Source of the DNA: Nymphaea colorata
Taxonomy: Eukaryota > Streptophyta > Magnoliopsida > Nymphaeales > Nymphaeaceae
Reading direction: 5' to 3'
Length of the DNA: 64,000 nt
NCBI RefSeq assembly: GCF_008831285.2
Contig: NC_045146.1
Coordinates: 10,180,972-10,244,971 of the forward strand
Under the pieces are notes generated by a model that saw only the letters and a program-made list of their open reading frames with translations, was not told the origin of the DNA and did no database searches. Below are positions 1 through 12,800 of the stretch, piece by piece (position 1 is the stretch's first letter; every line of letters begins with the position of its first letter). A program made the translations under genes and the position numbers.

Positions 1-2459
1 CAAGTTGAAAAAAGAGTTGAGGGAAGCAATCGCCAATATCGCTTGGCGAACTCAGTCCCTTGAAAGTAGGTCTGGTGCTCTAGGTTGGTCCGCTCCCCCT
101 TGGTCAAGGCTAGGCTGAGGTCTTCGTTCAAGCTCCCTTGGTCACCTACCCGAGTTAGGAAGTTGACCTCTTTACTCCACCAGGTTCATGCGAGGAAGGT
201 TGACTAGGGCAAGACTTGGCTCAAGGTCACCTTCCAATCTCAACGCACTAGATCTCCCTCCAAGAATGCACGTGGCAACCCTTCTTTGACTAATTTGAAA
301 TCCTTCCCTATCGAGCGAGGTTCTCTCCTTCTATTTTAGCTATGGATATTTTTCCATTTAAGACGTCCCAAGTTAGTAAGTCTTCTTTCCTCCTTAGCTC
401 AACATATGGCATCTCCCTTCCACGCTTGATTCACTCTCCAATCTGTTCTCCTTCGGTTATGAGCAGCTCCAGGTTTTCTCCATCGGTTATGAGCAGCTCC
501 CATACATACATTGAGGAATTACCTCCTCAATTGACACTTGGCATCATCTTTCTTTTGATACTAATCTATTCCCCTCTTTGTCGTTCATTTCTTCTAAAGT
601 TCGCTCCTCTTGCGTTTTGGCCAGCTCTCCCTTCGGTTGAGGAAAGATATCCTCAATAAACACGTTGAAGTTTCCTTCCTTCCTTAGCTCATCCTCTCCT
701 TAACGCACATCCAATTCGAATTATTCCAACAAAAGCAATAATTCAAATCAATCCCTAATTCACAAACCCAACATCAGAATTCCAGGGATACCCTCGATCA
801 ATACCGTTTGGATGAATTTGCCCCTCTTGGTCACGAATCAGTCGGCCACTGCAGGTGCTCTACCCGTACTCCGACCAATGGCTGTAGCACCGAAAAAACA
901 ACTCCAATCAACACCAAATTTCACCCAAGGATCTCCAAATCAACTGGGCATCAGATGATAGACTGCCCAACAGCTAAATCCGAAGTAACATCGCACAGGA
1001 AGGAGATATTCTGCCGCCTATCGCGGGCAGGATGCTCTCTCAGGCTGTTGTACTGTCCGAAAATCAGTTGTTGTTATAAATTCAATATCTCCTCAACGCC
1101 TGCTCCAAAAATTCTGAAATTTTGCGGGGAGGTTCCTCGGATGTAGATGATTCTAAAGAGCCCTAGTTCGTCCTCTGCTATCGCCGGAGCTAACAATGCC
1201 GGCCAAAATCATGACCAGTTTCTGACAGACTAGGCTCTGTTATGTAACTCACTGCTACTTAACGGCGATACTTCAAAAGTCTGCAGATTCTTCGTGAAGC
1301 TCCAATCCGGCCCAAACTTGGCCAGAAGGTGTATGAGATGCATACAAACATGATGGGATAGGTTTCGTCCTCAGTTGACTGGCGAGTCATCGGATTCCAG
1401 CCTCTTATCAGGCAGAACTGTCTCAGTAAACAGAAACTGTTTCAGCATGAACAGTCGCTGCCGTTTGTTGTCTTTCCCCCTCCAAACGAAGTCCAAATCA
1501 AGCCAAACTTGGACAGACATCCAGACGGTTCTTTTGGTATATGACTTGCCCTCAGACCTCTGGCCAATCACCGGAAATCATCGACTGGTCGGACCAGTCA
1601 GTCACGACATTCCTAGCAATCTGTTGTAGTGGATAAAACTCGATCTTGGCTGTGATTTCGTCCTTGGTTTCCTCCGTCCTTCACATCAAATAATAAATAA
1701 TAGACCTTTGATTAATGCTAAATGGGCGTGGATGGATTCATATCAAACCGTGAATATCCTAGGTGGAAACCGGTGGTAGACTGCTGCCTTCTAGACAACC
1801 CAATGCGCCCATCTCTTCCTAGTTGATTCAATCGACCAGATCTTCAATCTAGTTCGATACCGCTTGGATTAAACCATAGTTAAACGAGATTTCTCCCGAA
1901 TGTAGAAGTTAGCCTCACGTTGATCTGCTAGATCAGATGAAAATCCAAACTTCTACAGCAAAGTACCAGGAAAAACATATACTTAGCTGGTTTGTAGAAG
2001 TCCCGCCGGTAGTTAGTTGTAGATTTGAACGCCGCTGCCAGAACCACGGGCACCGCCGATCTCCTCCACACTTCCCGCTGGCTCCTCGGTTCCTCGGTCT
2101 CTAAACCCCTCCGTGGTCGAGAAGAATGCACCGTAGGGTGGGGAATATGCTGTCGAAGCCGCCTCCGGTGGTAGCAACCGGCCACTGCCCCTCTGGATTT
2201 TCGGGCAATAGCACCAGAAGGATTTGGGTTGTATGCCTTTCACAAGGCCACGCTCGTCAAGGCCACGCTCGTCAAAGAACTCCTCACGGTGGAGAGAGAG
2301 AGAATCAAAATTTCATAATGTCAAAAGCATTTTTACATTGTCTCGATTCTGGTTTAGGCTGAACCGGTTCCTAATCTTATCTAGAGTTGAGTCGCTTACA
2401 AAAGCAAATCAAATAAAGAACCGTTACGTAAGCAAAATGACTCAAAACAAAAAACAATA
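1..2459. other. Unassigned left flank, no gene recognised
   Basis: No reading frame here resembles a protein I know. Open frames are short and overlap on both strands. Two small direct repeats are visible: an 18-bp word at 453-470 repeated at 483-500, and a 15-bp word repeated head to tail at about 2242-2272. The sequence is richer in C and G than most of the window, which would fit the LTR or leader of an unidentified retrotransposon, but no LTR partner or primer-binding site was found. Confidence 0.4.
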
Positions 2460-2779
2460 ATAAAAATGTTTTGGGTGTTAGGCCCGCACTTGCTTAGGTT
2501 ACGCCTCAGCTCGATGTAATCTGCTGAAAATGGGCTGGTCTCATGCTCAAACTCGCCTGGTTTGCCCCTAGGCTACTGCACAATAAGAACGCCTTCTTTG
2601 ACTGCGCGTGTAGACTACACCTTGGCTTGAGCCGACTTTGACTCGCTGCCGCACATGTGGTCTTCTTCCAAATCATCACTCAACCACTTGTTGAGTCCGG
2701 ACCCACCTGCCTCATCGTGTTCACCCTGGCCAACTAGCCCGCCTTGGGCGTTTGGGTTGCCCTCAATCAATGGCTAAGT

Positions 2780-3235
2780 TCGGTTTTAACCTCACTTGGC
2801 TTCAACATATTCAGCCCGCCTTTCCGCGCGACACAATCTTCATTCGGGAAGAATTTTCACGTATGCTTGCTGCTGCCGTGATCACTCTAACGTAATTAGC
2901 CTCACTATGATTTATCGCACTATCGCCGACATCCTCACCCGCGCTCGGTAAGGTCCAAGGTAGGCACGTATCAATCACGGAGAACCCACATAATGCGATC
3001 CTCAACCAGCTTCCAAGCCTTAAAAATGCCACTCCAATAAACGGAAACACGGCTAACCAGAGGCTCTTGCAATTCAAGTATTTAGCTCTAACACACCCTG
3101 CCCAAGCAGAATCTCACTCCAGAGCTTTGATTGCAAGGAACGCCAATGCTGAAGCATTCGACTCATGGAATTTACGGATCCCCAGGCCACCTTCAAGCTT
3201 AGGTAGACAGACCCATTCCCACTTAATAATAAGTT
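2780..3235 (-). mobile_element. LINE (L1-type) ORF2 C-terminal fragment
   Basis: Read on the minus strand from 3235, one frame gives a product resembling the end of plant LINE reverse transcriptase plus the zf-RVT region: a CLPKLEGGLGIRKFHESNAS-like block, then AKYLNCKSLW. The family usually shows CLPK-EGGLGIR followed by an AKYL...SFW block. One in-frame TGA lies between these blocks, where a Trp codon would be expected. Nothing of the polymerase core or endonuclease is present, so this is a short dead fragment. Confidence 0.6.
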
Positions 3236-3239
3236 AAGA

Positions 3240-3859
3240 GTGATTTCTTGACCTCAGAGTCCTACAAAGAGAATGAAGGTGAGAGATAGCATTTTTTGGG
3301 AGCTTAAGCACAAGCATATAAAATTGGGGGATGCTTGATAGCACATGACCAATGTGTGTGTATGAGAGAGAGAGATAGGGTGTCGAAGGACCCGGTCGAG
3401 CTTTTTCGTTTTTTTTTTTTTTTTAAAACTTGAAAAAGAGGAACTGTCTAATGAGATTATATATTAGGCGGTTAATAACTTAAGATTGCATTTGGTAGCC
3501 TTAAATTCAAAGAGACTGAAGCTGCATTAAAAGATGAATGTTAAAAATCGTGAATTTAAAATCGGTTGTACCTACGAATTTGAAATTCTAAAAATCTTAC
3601 ATAGCTGCAGATCTCAGAACAAACGCACCCTAATAAGTTGTGGGTACTGGTGACAAAAGTGGGGGTGTGTCGGGAGAGAGATCGAAGGGGAGAGAGAAAG
3701 AGATAAACGTGGAAAGACCAGGCTGACTCAGGACCCAATACCCGACTGGTCTTTCTCTCTCGACTCTCGCACACAACCTTTCGCGTCGTGAGCCGAGGGA
3801 AGGACAATCAACCGAACAAGCGAACGGAAAGCGCTAGTGCAAGTCACCACTGTTGGGCA
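3240..3859 (+). promoter_or_regulatory. Upstream region and probable 5' UTR of the SPF27/MOS4 gene
   Basis: This is the stretch between the LINE fragment and the chosen start codon. It contains a GA-rich microsatellite near 3364-3377, a poly-T run at 3409-3424 and a GA-rich purine tract at 3670-3705. No convincing TATA box is visible. An upstream in-frame ATG at 3788 has no stop before 3860, so a 24-residue longer N-terminus is possible. The 3860 start was preferred because known SPF27 proteins begin close to the hydrophobic LLLEGPA-like block. Confidence 0.4.
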
Positions 3860-6800
3860 ATGAAGGCAGCAGGGAAGGTCCTGCTGTTGGAAGGTCCGGC
3901 GCAGCCAGACTGGACCGGCGGGCTGAAGCACGGCGAGCCCATCGATGCCTTGCCTTACATCGACGACGAGTATGGCGATCTTGGAGTAAAGGCGGAGGTG
4001 GATCGTCTAGTCGAGGAGGAGATGAGAAGGAGCCTAAGAAAACCCTCAGACTTCCTCCGGGGCCTCCCCCCAGCCCCAAAGCTTAACTTTGAGGTGATTC
4101 CTTTCCTATCATCTCGCTATCTTCCTTTATTTTTCCTCAAATGGCAATTCTCCTGAAAACCCTAAATCTGAAAACGGCGATCTGCTTTTGGGTTTTCCAT
4201 GAAGAACCACCCTTTGATTGCTAGGGAATACGAGCGCGTGAGGGCCGGAAAGCCGCCGGCGCTTCTGGACATGGCACGGTACGGGCTGGAGCCACCGCAC
4301 CCTGCACGGAAGCATGATGTGGATGCCTGGAAAAACGCTTTGAGGAACGCCCAGACCCAGATTCAGCATCAGACAATGAGGTTTTTTCCCCATTATACTC
4401 TTTGGTTTTCTTTTTAACGAGCTTCTGCTGGATAGTTTTCTTAGTAGGACTGCGTCTTTTTTGTCTATAACGTTTCGTGGTTTTGGGTGGTCCTGGATTT
4501 AAGTGAAGTCCGTTCCTGCCATTCTATGGTGGCCTAATGGTTGGTTCCGCCTGGTAATTCTACCTAGAAATGTGATGTCAAGTGAGCGCTCCAGATAAAT
4601 CTAACGCTGTTCTTATGAGGGTCAGGATAGCATCATTGCTTCAAGAATAAGGCTGATCTTTTAACCATTCTGCACGTCCAAACATATATATGGAAGTGAC
4701 ATGTACCATGTTGTCTGTCCTTCTTATATGGTTGTTCTGATAACTGCTGCCTGCTTGCTGAACGATGACAAATGTTACCACGAATAGTGACACCGATAGT
4801 TTTATTGATTGAATGGAAGTACGCTATAACAGGATCATCTCTTCTAAGCATAATTCCCTCTTTGCTTGTGTTCTCCTTTTTCACTAAAATGCTTCAAATG
4901 TCTTTCCGGTTTCGTCCCTATGTCATTGCTTTTAAGTTAATCTCCACTTTCGGTTTTCTTTTTTTTTTTTTTTGGAGTCACGTAAAGTTGCTAAAAGATT
5001 TGTGTGCTCGAACAGTGCCCCTTCATTCATACTAGTTTGATATCCGTACTTAATGTGGCTGGATTCTCATCAAGTCTTTGCTTTTTTTTTTATATATATA
5101 TATATAATTCTAGAATCATTTTACTTGTAACATGCATGTATCAGTTATTCTAGTAATCCACTAACTTGCATGTCTCTGGATGTAGTTTAACCTTTTTTTG
5201 AAGTGAGAAAGTCCAGAATTTATATTATCTGTTTGCTCAATTGCATTCTATAATTATTTTGAGAAATTCAATTCATCCTTCTGAATTTTGATTGCATATC
5301 TTAGACTGCCACATATTGAACGACATATAATGCTTCTTGTATAGCATGCCTGACAACAACAGTAAAGCCACAAAGGGGTACAAACATTCATATAAATTGT
5401 AGTGTGGTAAAATAAACTGGCTACCAATAGATAAAACATAGAAATTTGATATTGTATTCCCTAGATATATAATAACATACCTAACACATTACGGAGAATT
5501 CATTATATTGACTTTTTATGTAGTTTAAGCTTTTAATGTTTTGTTGTATTTTTATATTCCAAAATCTATGTTTATCCGTATATTTTCCGAACTTTCTTGA
5601 AAAAATGGAATTTAGAAAAATAGCTTTTCATTCTACAAACAAAAAACAGTAATTGTAATATTAATAATAAAAAAGGAACAAGTGTAGCTTTCACATCTTT
5701 AATCATGTTCTTTGGAAATAGAAACATTATTTTTTTAATCCATCAAAATTTGAAGCATTGTGCACCATTGATCTTTATATTTCTATCTTGCTTTTAATCA
5801 TCCTCCATCCGACGAGTCGACCACTCTTTTAGGCAGCAGCGACATTAACATCCACCTTTTCGGCGGCATCTGGGTGGCGCTTTTCTTTTTTTCTTCTCTT
5901 GCTTTGCCCTATTTTATGGTCAGATTGTTTGTGTTCATTTGGTGACTTAATGTGTTGTTCATTTAGCATCTATTGTTTTTATTAGCTTTTACTATGTTGA
6001 TTCTTTTTCCTGTTTTGTTTGTTTTCTCACTTTTTTTTGTTCTACTGCAATAGCCCAACTTCTTGTTGTTGTTGGCTGTTAATCCTTCCAAATGGAGGCA
6101 TTCATGATTCAAGGCAACTATCATGCCCTGTTTACTGCACATTGTAGAAATACATTGTGCACAGTGCACATGAACTATTTGTTGTTTGGGTTGTTTGAAC
6201 CCATCATACGTGGAGCCTTTGTGTTCTAATCTCTTCTTTAAACTATTGAAGCCTAGTTACTATAAACTATAAAGTATGAAATATGAATTGTATTAGACTA
6301 TTAGGATTATTATTATGTATGATTGTATAAGTATACGTAATTGTGTATTGAATACATAAGAATGTATGCACTGTATTGAATTATGTACACATAAGAATTT
6401 ATGTACTGCATATCTAAATTGTATGATATATAGACTATAGTTTATAGTTTACTTTAAAAATTGTATTATAATTTATAAAGTACATATTATGTAAGAGTTA
6501 AACTGTAGTTGATTGTAAGAATTGTATTATAATTTATAAATTATAAAGTGTGTGTTACGTAAGGACTTGGGAGTATGAGGATAGATTATATAGTCATTTT
6601 GCATTTTTTTTTTTTTTTACTTTTTACTTTTTAGTCTTTAGTCTTTTTGACTTCCCAAGTTTAAGGATGTTAGGCGCAAGTTATTTTATTCAGCAACTCT
6701 TTAATTTTTGTCGTTATTATGAATGCTTTTAAGTTAGTAATTTCCTTTGTACCGGGTCGGGTCTAGTTAGAGTGTGCAACCCAACCCAGCATGTCATGTA

Positions 6801-9800
6801 CTTAAGCCCTCTTAAGGGATAATCAAACCCTAAGGAAGAATAATCTTGACGTGAAGAGAAGCTGGGCTTCCTACGGCTGTGTGTGTGAGTGCTGCAGCGA
6901 GTGGCTGTGGTGGGAGTTAGCCAAACCGAGGCTAACAAGGTATCAGAGCTTCAACGATCATGACAGAGAGAATCACTACGCGCGACGCCATTGCAGCGGT
7001 GGAACAACACCGAAATCAAGTTGAAGCGGTGATCGGCGGCCTGGAAGGGCGGATGCATGGGATGGATCAACGTCTGAACACAGTGGACGCAAGATTGGAG
7101 GCCATGTTGGTGGAGCAGTAGGCGATGTCGGCCCTCTTGCGTGAAAGCCTGCGACAAGGTTCTCGGCAGCAATCGCTCGATTCAGATCAGACCCAGTTGG
7201 ACAAGCGCAGGGAACAGGGTTCGCCAAGGAACGGTGGCGCCACTTGGCGTCCGACAAAGATGAATTTTCCGCGATTCTCTGGAGACGACCCGATCAGTTG
7301 GGTGTTCTGCGTCGAACAATATTTCGATTGCCAAGGAATCGTGGGTGATGAAAGAGTGTGTCACGCGACGGTTTACTTCGAAGGGGCGGCGGTGCGTTGG
7401 TTCCGTTCATTGGTGTCGCAGCAAGGGTGACTGGACTGGGCGACATTGGTGCAAGAGCTCACGGTGCACTTTGGACCATCGGCGTATCTCGACTACAATG
7501 TAGAGTTGTCGAGCATTAAACAATCGGGTACGGTGTTGGAATACCAGGAACATTTTGAGGCATTGATGAATATTGTACGTAGATGGCCCCTTCCAGCCCT
7601 CATTGGCGCGTTCCTAGCAGGTTTGAAGGATGAAATACGCATCGAAGTTCAAGCGATGAAGCCACAAACATTAAGGGACTGCTTCGAATTAGCCCGCACG
7701 GTGGAAGAGAAAAACAAATGGCTACACACGTTCACTCGGGGCACTTTTAGCAGGACGTGAAAACCAGCCCGCGCGAGACCTTCCATAAGACGTGGCTAGA
7801 TGCGAGGACTGGCCCACACGAGAAGCCCAAATCTGACGTTTTTCCACCTGCCCCAAGAAGAAATCAGAAGGGAAACGGGCCGCGCCAAGTTGTGAGACAT
7901 TTGACGCCCGAGCAAATCAAGGAGAAGAAGCGGCTGAACCAATGTTTTCATTGCGATCAGCCGTACGTTCCAGGGCATAACTGTAAACGCCTGCACATGT
8001 ACCTAGTCGAGGAGAGCGACGAACCACTAGAGGTCGATGAAACTCTGCCCTTGACCATGGAAAACCAGACGGTCCCCGAAATTTCGCTACATGCGTTGGC
8101 TGGAGATGAGGTTCCTCATCTCATGTGTGTGGAAGGAAAGTTGCGCGGCCGGCCCCGTCAGTGTGCTGATCGATACGGGCTCGACTCACAATTTCATTTG
8201 TGAGAAATCTGCCCGGGCCCTGGGCTGTCATATGGAGGTTCAACCTGCCTTTGACGTGGTGGTAGGAGACGGGAGCACCTTGCGATGCAGGGGTAAGTGC
8301 CAGATGGAAAAGCTAGAGATCCAAGACTTTCACTTCCCTGTACAGTTATACATTTTAGCCAGGGCAGGAGCTGACCTAGTATAAGGCATCTAGTGGTTGC
8401 GGGAATTGGGAGAAGTGGTTTGGGATTTTTTGGGCATGAAAATGTAGTTTAGGGGACCCGCGAACGAAAGGTTTACATTGGAAGCGACTTGTTTAGAAGC
8501 ACCAGCTGCCCGCATGATGAAAGGGTCGTCCGCTTCTTTTCTTCTGCTGACCACTCAAGTGTAGACGCATACGGAAGAAAAAGAAACTCAATTTGGCTCC
8601 GATGAGTTCAAGAGAATGTTGCAGGAAATACTACAGGAGTTTGAGGTAATTTTTAGCATGCCTAAGACGTTGCCGCCAGAGAGAGGATATGAACATCGTA
8701 TTGAGTTGCAACCGGGGACCGAACCTGTTAAATCTAGACCATATCGCTACAGTCGAGTCCAACGAGAAACCCTTGAAGAACTTGTGCAAGAAACGCTGGC
8801 AACAGGGGTAATTCAGCCAAGTCGCAGTCCCTTTGCTTCACCCGCCTTGCTGGTCAGAAAGAAAGATGGAAGCTGGCATTTCTGCGTGGATTATCGTGCT
8901 TTGAATGCCATCACCATCAAAGACAGGTACCCAATCCCCATTGTGGAAGACTTGTTAGATGAGCTTTATGACGCACGCGTCTTCTCCAAACTGGACCTCC
9001 GCTCAGGGTATCATTAGATCCGTGTGGTGAAGATGACATTCCTAAGATAGCTTTCCACATGCACGATGGGCACTACGAATTCATCGTCATGCCTTTCGGA
9101 CTAACAAATGCACCTTCCACTTTTCAGTCGCTGATGAACGACGTGTTTCGCCCCTTCTTACGACGGTTCGTATTGGTGTTCTTTGACGACATTTTGATTT
9201 ACAGCAAAGGGGAACAAGAACACCTCCACCATTTACGGATTGTTTTAGTGGCTTTGCAGCGACACAAGCTACATGCCAAACTCTCTAAATGTGTTTTTGG
9301 TACTCCCAAGATCTCTTATTTAGGGCATGTGATAAGTCACGGGAAGGTGAGCATGGAACAAAAACAGTCCATGCGGTGAAAGGGTGGAGTACACCTAAAA
9401 ACGTACGGGAGCTGCGTGCGTTCCTCGGACTCACTGGTTACTACCGTAAATTTGTCCGGAATTACGGTATGATCGCAGCCCCTCTCACAGCCCTAACTAA
9501 GAAAGGTTGTTTTACGTGGAGTATTCAAGCCGAACAAGCCTTTCAGCGGCTCAAGGAGGCAGTGACTACAGCCCCGGTTTTACAAATGCCTAATTTTCAG
9601 CTTCCATTTACCGTCGAGTCAGATGCATCCAATTTGGGGGTGGGAGCTGTACTGAGCCAAGAGCAACACCCAATTGCTTATTTCAACTGAGCAATGGGCC
9701 TGACATTTGCTAGTAAATCAGCCTATGAACGAGAAGCGATCGCCATAGTCCTTGCCGTCCTCAAATGGACACCCAATTGCTTATTTCAACCGAGCAATGG

Positions 9801-12800
9801 GCCCGACATTTGCTAGTAAATCAGCCTATGAACGAGAAGCGATCGCCATAGTCCTTGTCGTCCTCAAATGGAAGCACTATCTTCTGGAGCAACAATTTAT
9901 TGTCTTGACCGATCATTGCAGCTCAAGCATTGCCTGCAACAGCCCACCCCTCCATCATTGCGAAAGTGGATGCTGAAATTGATGAGCTTTGACTTCAAAA
10001 TCTGCTATCGCAAGGGGAAAGAAAATGCAGCAGCGGACGGCTTGTCCCGATCCCACGACCATCAGGTTAGTAGCTTATTTTCAATCTCACAAGTCCAGGC
10101 TCACTTGTGGGACGAAATTCGACAGGCACAAGAAAGCGCCACCTCGGTAAAGAAAATCAGGGAAGAGTTGGAGCGGAATCCCCTTAAAGTGTATGGGTAT
10201 GAGTGGAAATCACCATACCTATATCGCAGCAGACGCATCTTCATTCCACGCGAGTCCGCCCTGCCGCAAACCCTTATACATCATTACCACAATGAGCAGA
10301 CGGCTGGTCATGAAGGAGTGGAGGGCACTTACCATCGACTGCGACCTACATTTTATTGGCCAGGGATGAAAAGAGCCATCACCGATTTTGTAAGGAGGTG
10401 CGACATCTGCCAACGGAACAAATACGAGACCATGAAGCCAGCAGGGCTGCTTCAACCCCTTCCCACGCCAGAGCTTATATGGGAAGACATATCACTGGAT
10501 TTCATAGAAGGCCTACCCTCATCTCGGGGAAAGTCTGTTATTTTGGTTGTGGTGGATCGCCTTTCAAACTATACACATTTTGTGCCATTGTCGCACCCAT
10601 ATTCAACGAAGACGGTAGCCCGTGCTTTCCAAGATAATATTGGGAAGCTGCATGGAATGCCTAGGTCGATAACCAGTGATAGAGATCCCATCTTCATTAG
10701 TGCTTTCTGGAAGGAGTATTTTCAATTACAGGGCACAAAGTTGCAGTTGAGCACAACGTAAGTTAAGGCACATCTCGCTGCGGCGCACAACCGGATGGTA
10801 ATCCAATACAACCGCAGACACGGAGAACAGCAGTATAATGTAGACGAGTGGGTGTATTTGCGCCGGCCGACCCAAGCAGCAGCGCATCGTCGGCCACGAG
10901 GGTTGGCCCGTTTCGCATCATTAGGCGCGTTGGCCCACTCGCTTACGAGTTGTTACTACCGGCTGGAAGTAAAATACATCCCATCTTTCACATCTCCAAG
11001 CTTAAGTCGTGTTCCCAACCAGCAGCTGAAGAAGAAATAATTTCGGAGCCCATTACTGAAGACCAGACCAGGGCTGTTCCCTTCGGCCGACTTGCCACTC
11101 GCACTATTGAATGGTTAATCGAATGCAACAATACCGAGGAAGGCATAGCAACATGGGAAAAGGTGGAAGAAGTTACTACTCACTTTCCAGATTTTACACC
11201 TTGAGGGCAAGGTGTTTCCGAAGGGGGAGGCAATTGTTAGTCGCAAGTTGTTTTAGTCAGCAACTCTTTAATTTTTGTCGTTATTATTTCTGAATGCTTT
11301 TAAGTTAGTAATTTCCTTTGTACCGGGTCGGGTCTAGTTAGAGTGTGCAACCCAACCCAGCACGTCATGTACTTAAGCCCTCTTAAGGGATAATGAAACC
11401 CTAAGGAAGAATAATCTTTGACGTGAAGAGAAGCTGGGCTTCCTACGGCTGTGTGTGTGAGTGCTGCAGCGAGTGGCTGTGGTGGGAGTTAGCCAAACCG
11501 AGGCTAACAAAGGACTTTAGTATTCGTATTGATTCATTTCTTGTGTTACTAATTTTGTTAATTTATTTTCAGTTCAATTTTCAACTTGTTTTAGGTTTTT
11601 TTTTTTCACTCTTTAATTATAATGACTGATAAGTGATAAATGAAGACAGTTTCAAGTGCTTCTATACTAGCAAGTTCCAGCAGCTGTATGAATATTGGTT
11701 CAAAACTTCAAATGAAAGCACAGGGCAATCTCAACCACTTTGGGGACATGTATCAAAAGGAGAAAAAACTCCTGATGATGGAAGCAATATGCAATTCTAA
11801 CGTAATTTCTGTCCCAGACGATTTGCTGGTTCATATACATGTGTTAAAGAACATTTATTGCTGGCCAAAGAAACAAAGGATGCCAAAAGATTGGCACAGT
11901 AAAAGAATTGACGAAAGAGCATGAGATAATTGAATTGAAGAAAAATTTTGGAAAATCAAGTGAACTTTCTAGTCCTTTGACTATTGCAGAAAATGATGTA
12001 TTTGGAAGAAGAGAAAAATGGGCTTGGAAGGCGATAAAATCATGAAAGGGTCATTTAGAAAAATGGGGTTGAAGGTTTCTGAGACATGTTAAGTGAATTG
12101 ATGTTGATAATGATTGAGAATTTTTACTTAGTGATGATGAGAAGGCTCAAGCAGTTAAAATTGTATTTTAGATGATAAATGGTGGGACAAAGTCACATAT
12201 TTCCTTTAATTTATAGAACCTATATGGGAGATGATCTTAGTTGTTAAGGTGTGGACTAGTCCACGCCTAGGCGTCACCTAGGCGTGAGTCCACACCTGTA
12301 GCCTAAGTCCATCACTTAGGCGACAAGTGTTAGACGGGTGCCTAGGCTGGATTAGGGGCTAGCACGCCTAGTCCATGGGAAGGTGAAAAGTCACATTCCC
12401 TTCAAATTAAGTCCTGTAATTTTATCATACACTGTTATACCGTATATACTTATATTATATGCAGTTGTATTATATAATTTCTGTTCTTTAAGTACAGTTT
12501 GCTGTACACATATTCTATATCAACTCATCAAGTGGAAGTTCCAGCCATATGTTAGGTACATATTCTATGAACCATGAATTTTTGTATGTCTTGTGTGCTC
12601 TAAAACATATTGTGTTGAACGTATGCCAGCCTTCTTACCCATGTTAAAACCATTGTCACATATATCGTGTATGGCTATTATATGGCGCGGAGTTTCTCGG
12701 GTATAATATGGCAAAGTTGTATATCGCGGGAATATCTTGGGAAAATCTCGGCAAATTTGTAAAAAATTTAAAACATTTAATAAATCCTGAAAAATATAAA

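Larger units (their letters stand above)
6663..11514 (+). mobile_element. Complete but decayed Ty3/gypsy LTR retrotransposon in intron 2 of SPF27/MOS4
   Basis: Structure read directly: target duplication AAGGA at 6663-6667 and 11510-11514; LTRs at 6668-6937 and 11235-11509 that begin TGTTAG and end CTAACA; a tRNA-Met type primer-binding site after the 5' LTR; a polypurine tract before the 3' LTR. The internal region encodes gag, protease, RT, RNase H and integrase in the Ty3 order, in the same direction as the host gene. The LTRs differ by about five substitutions and two small indels, so the insertion is moderately old. The short LTRs and an [10 protein letters not shown]-type integrase tail suggest a chromovirus-like lineage such as Reina, which is an inference. 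Several stops and frameshifts make it non-autonomous. Confidence 0.93.

Noticed and set aside
342-1146. Open frames at 342-659 and 808-1146
   Set aside because: Ser/Leu-rich translations with no domain, no splice context and overlapping frames on both strands.
3788-3859. Upstream in-frame ATG extending SPF27/MOS4 by 24 residues
   Set aside because: The extension is low in similarity to known homologs, which start near the LLLEGPA block; kept only as an alternative start.
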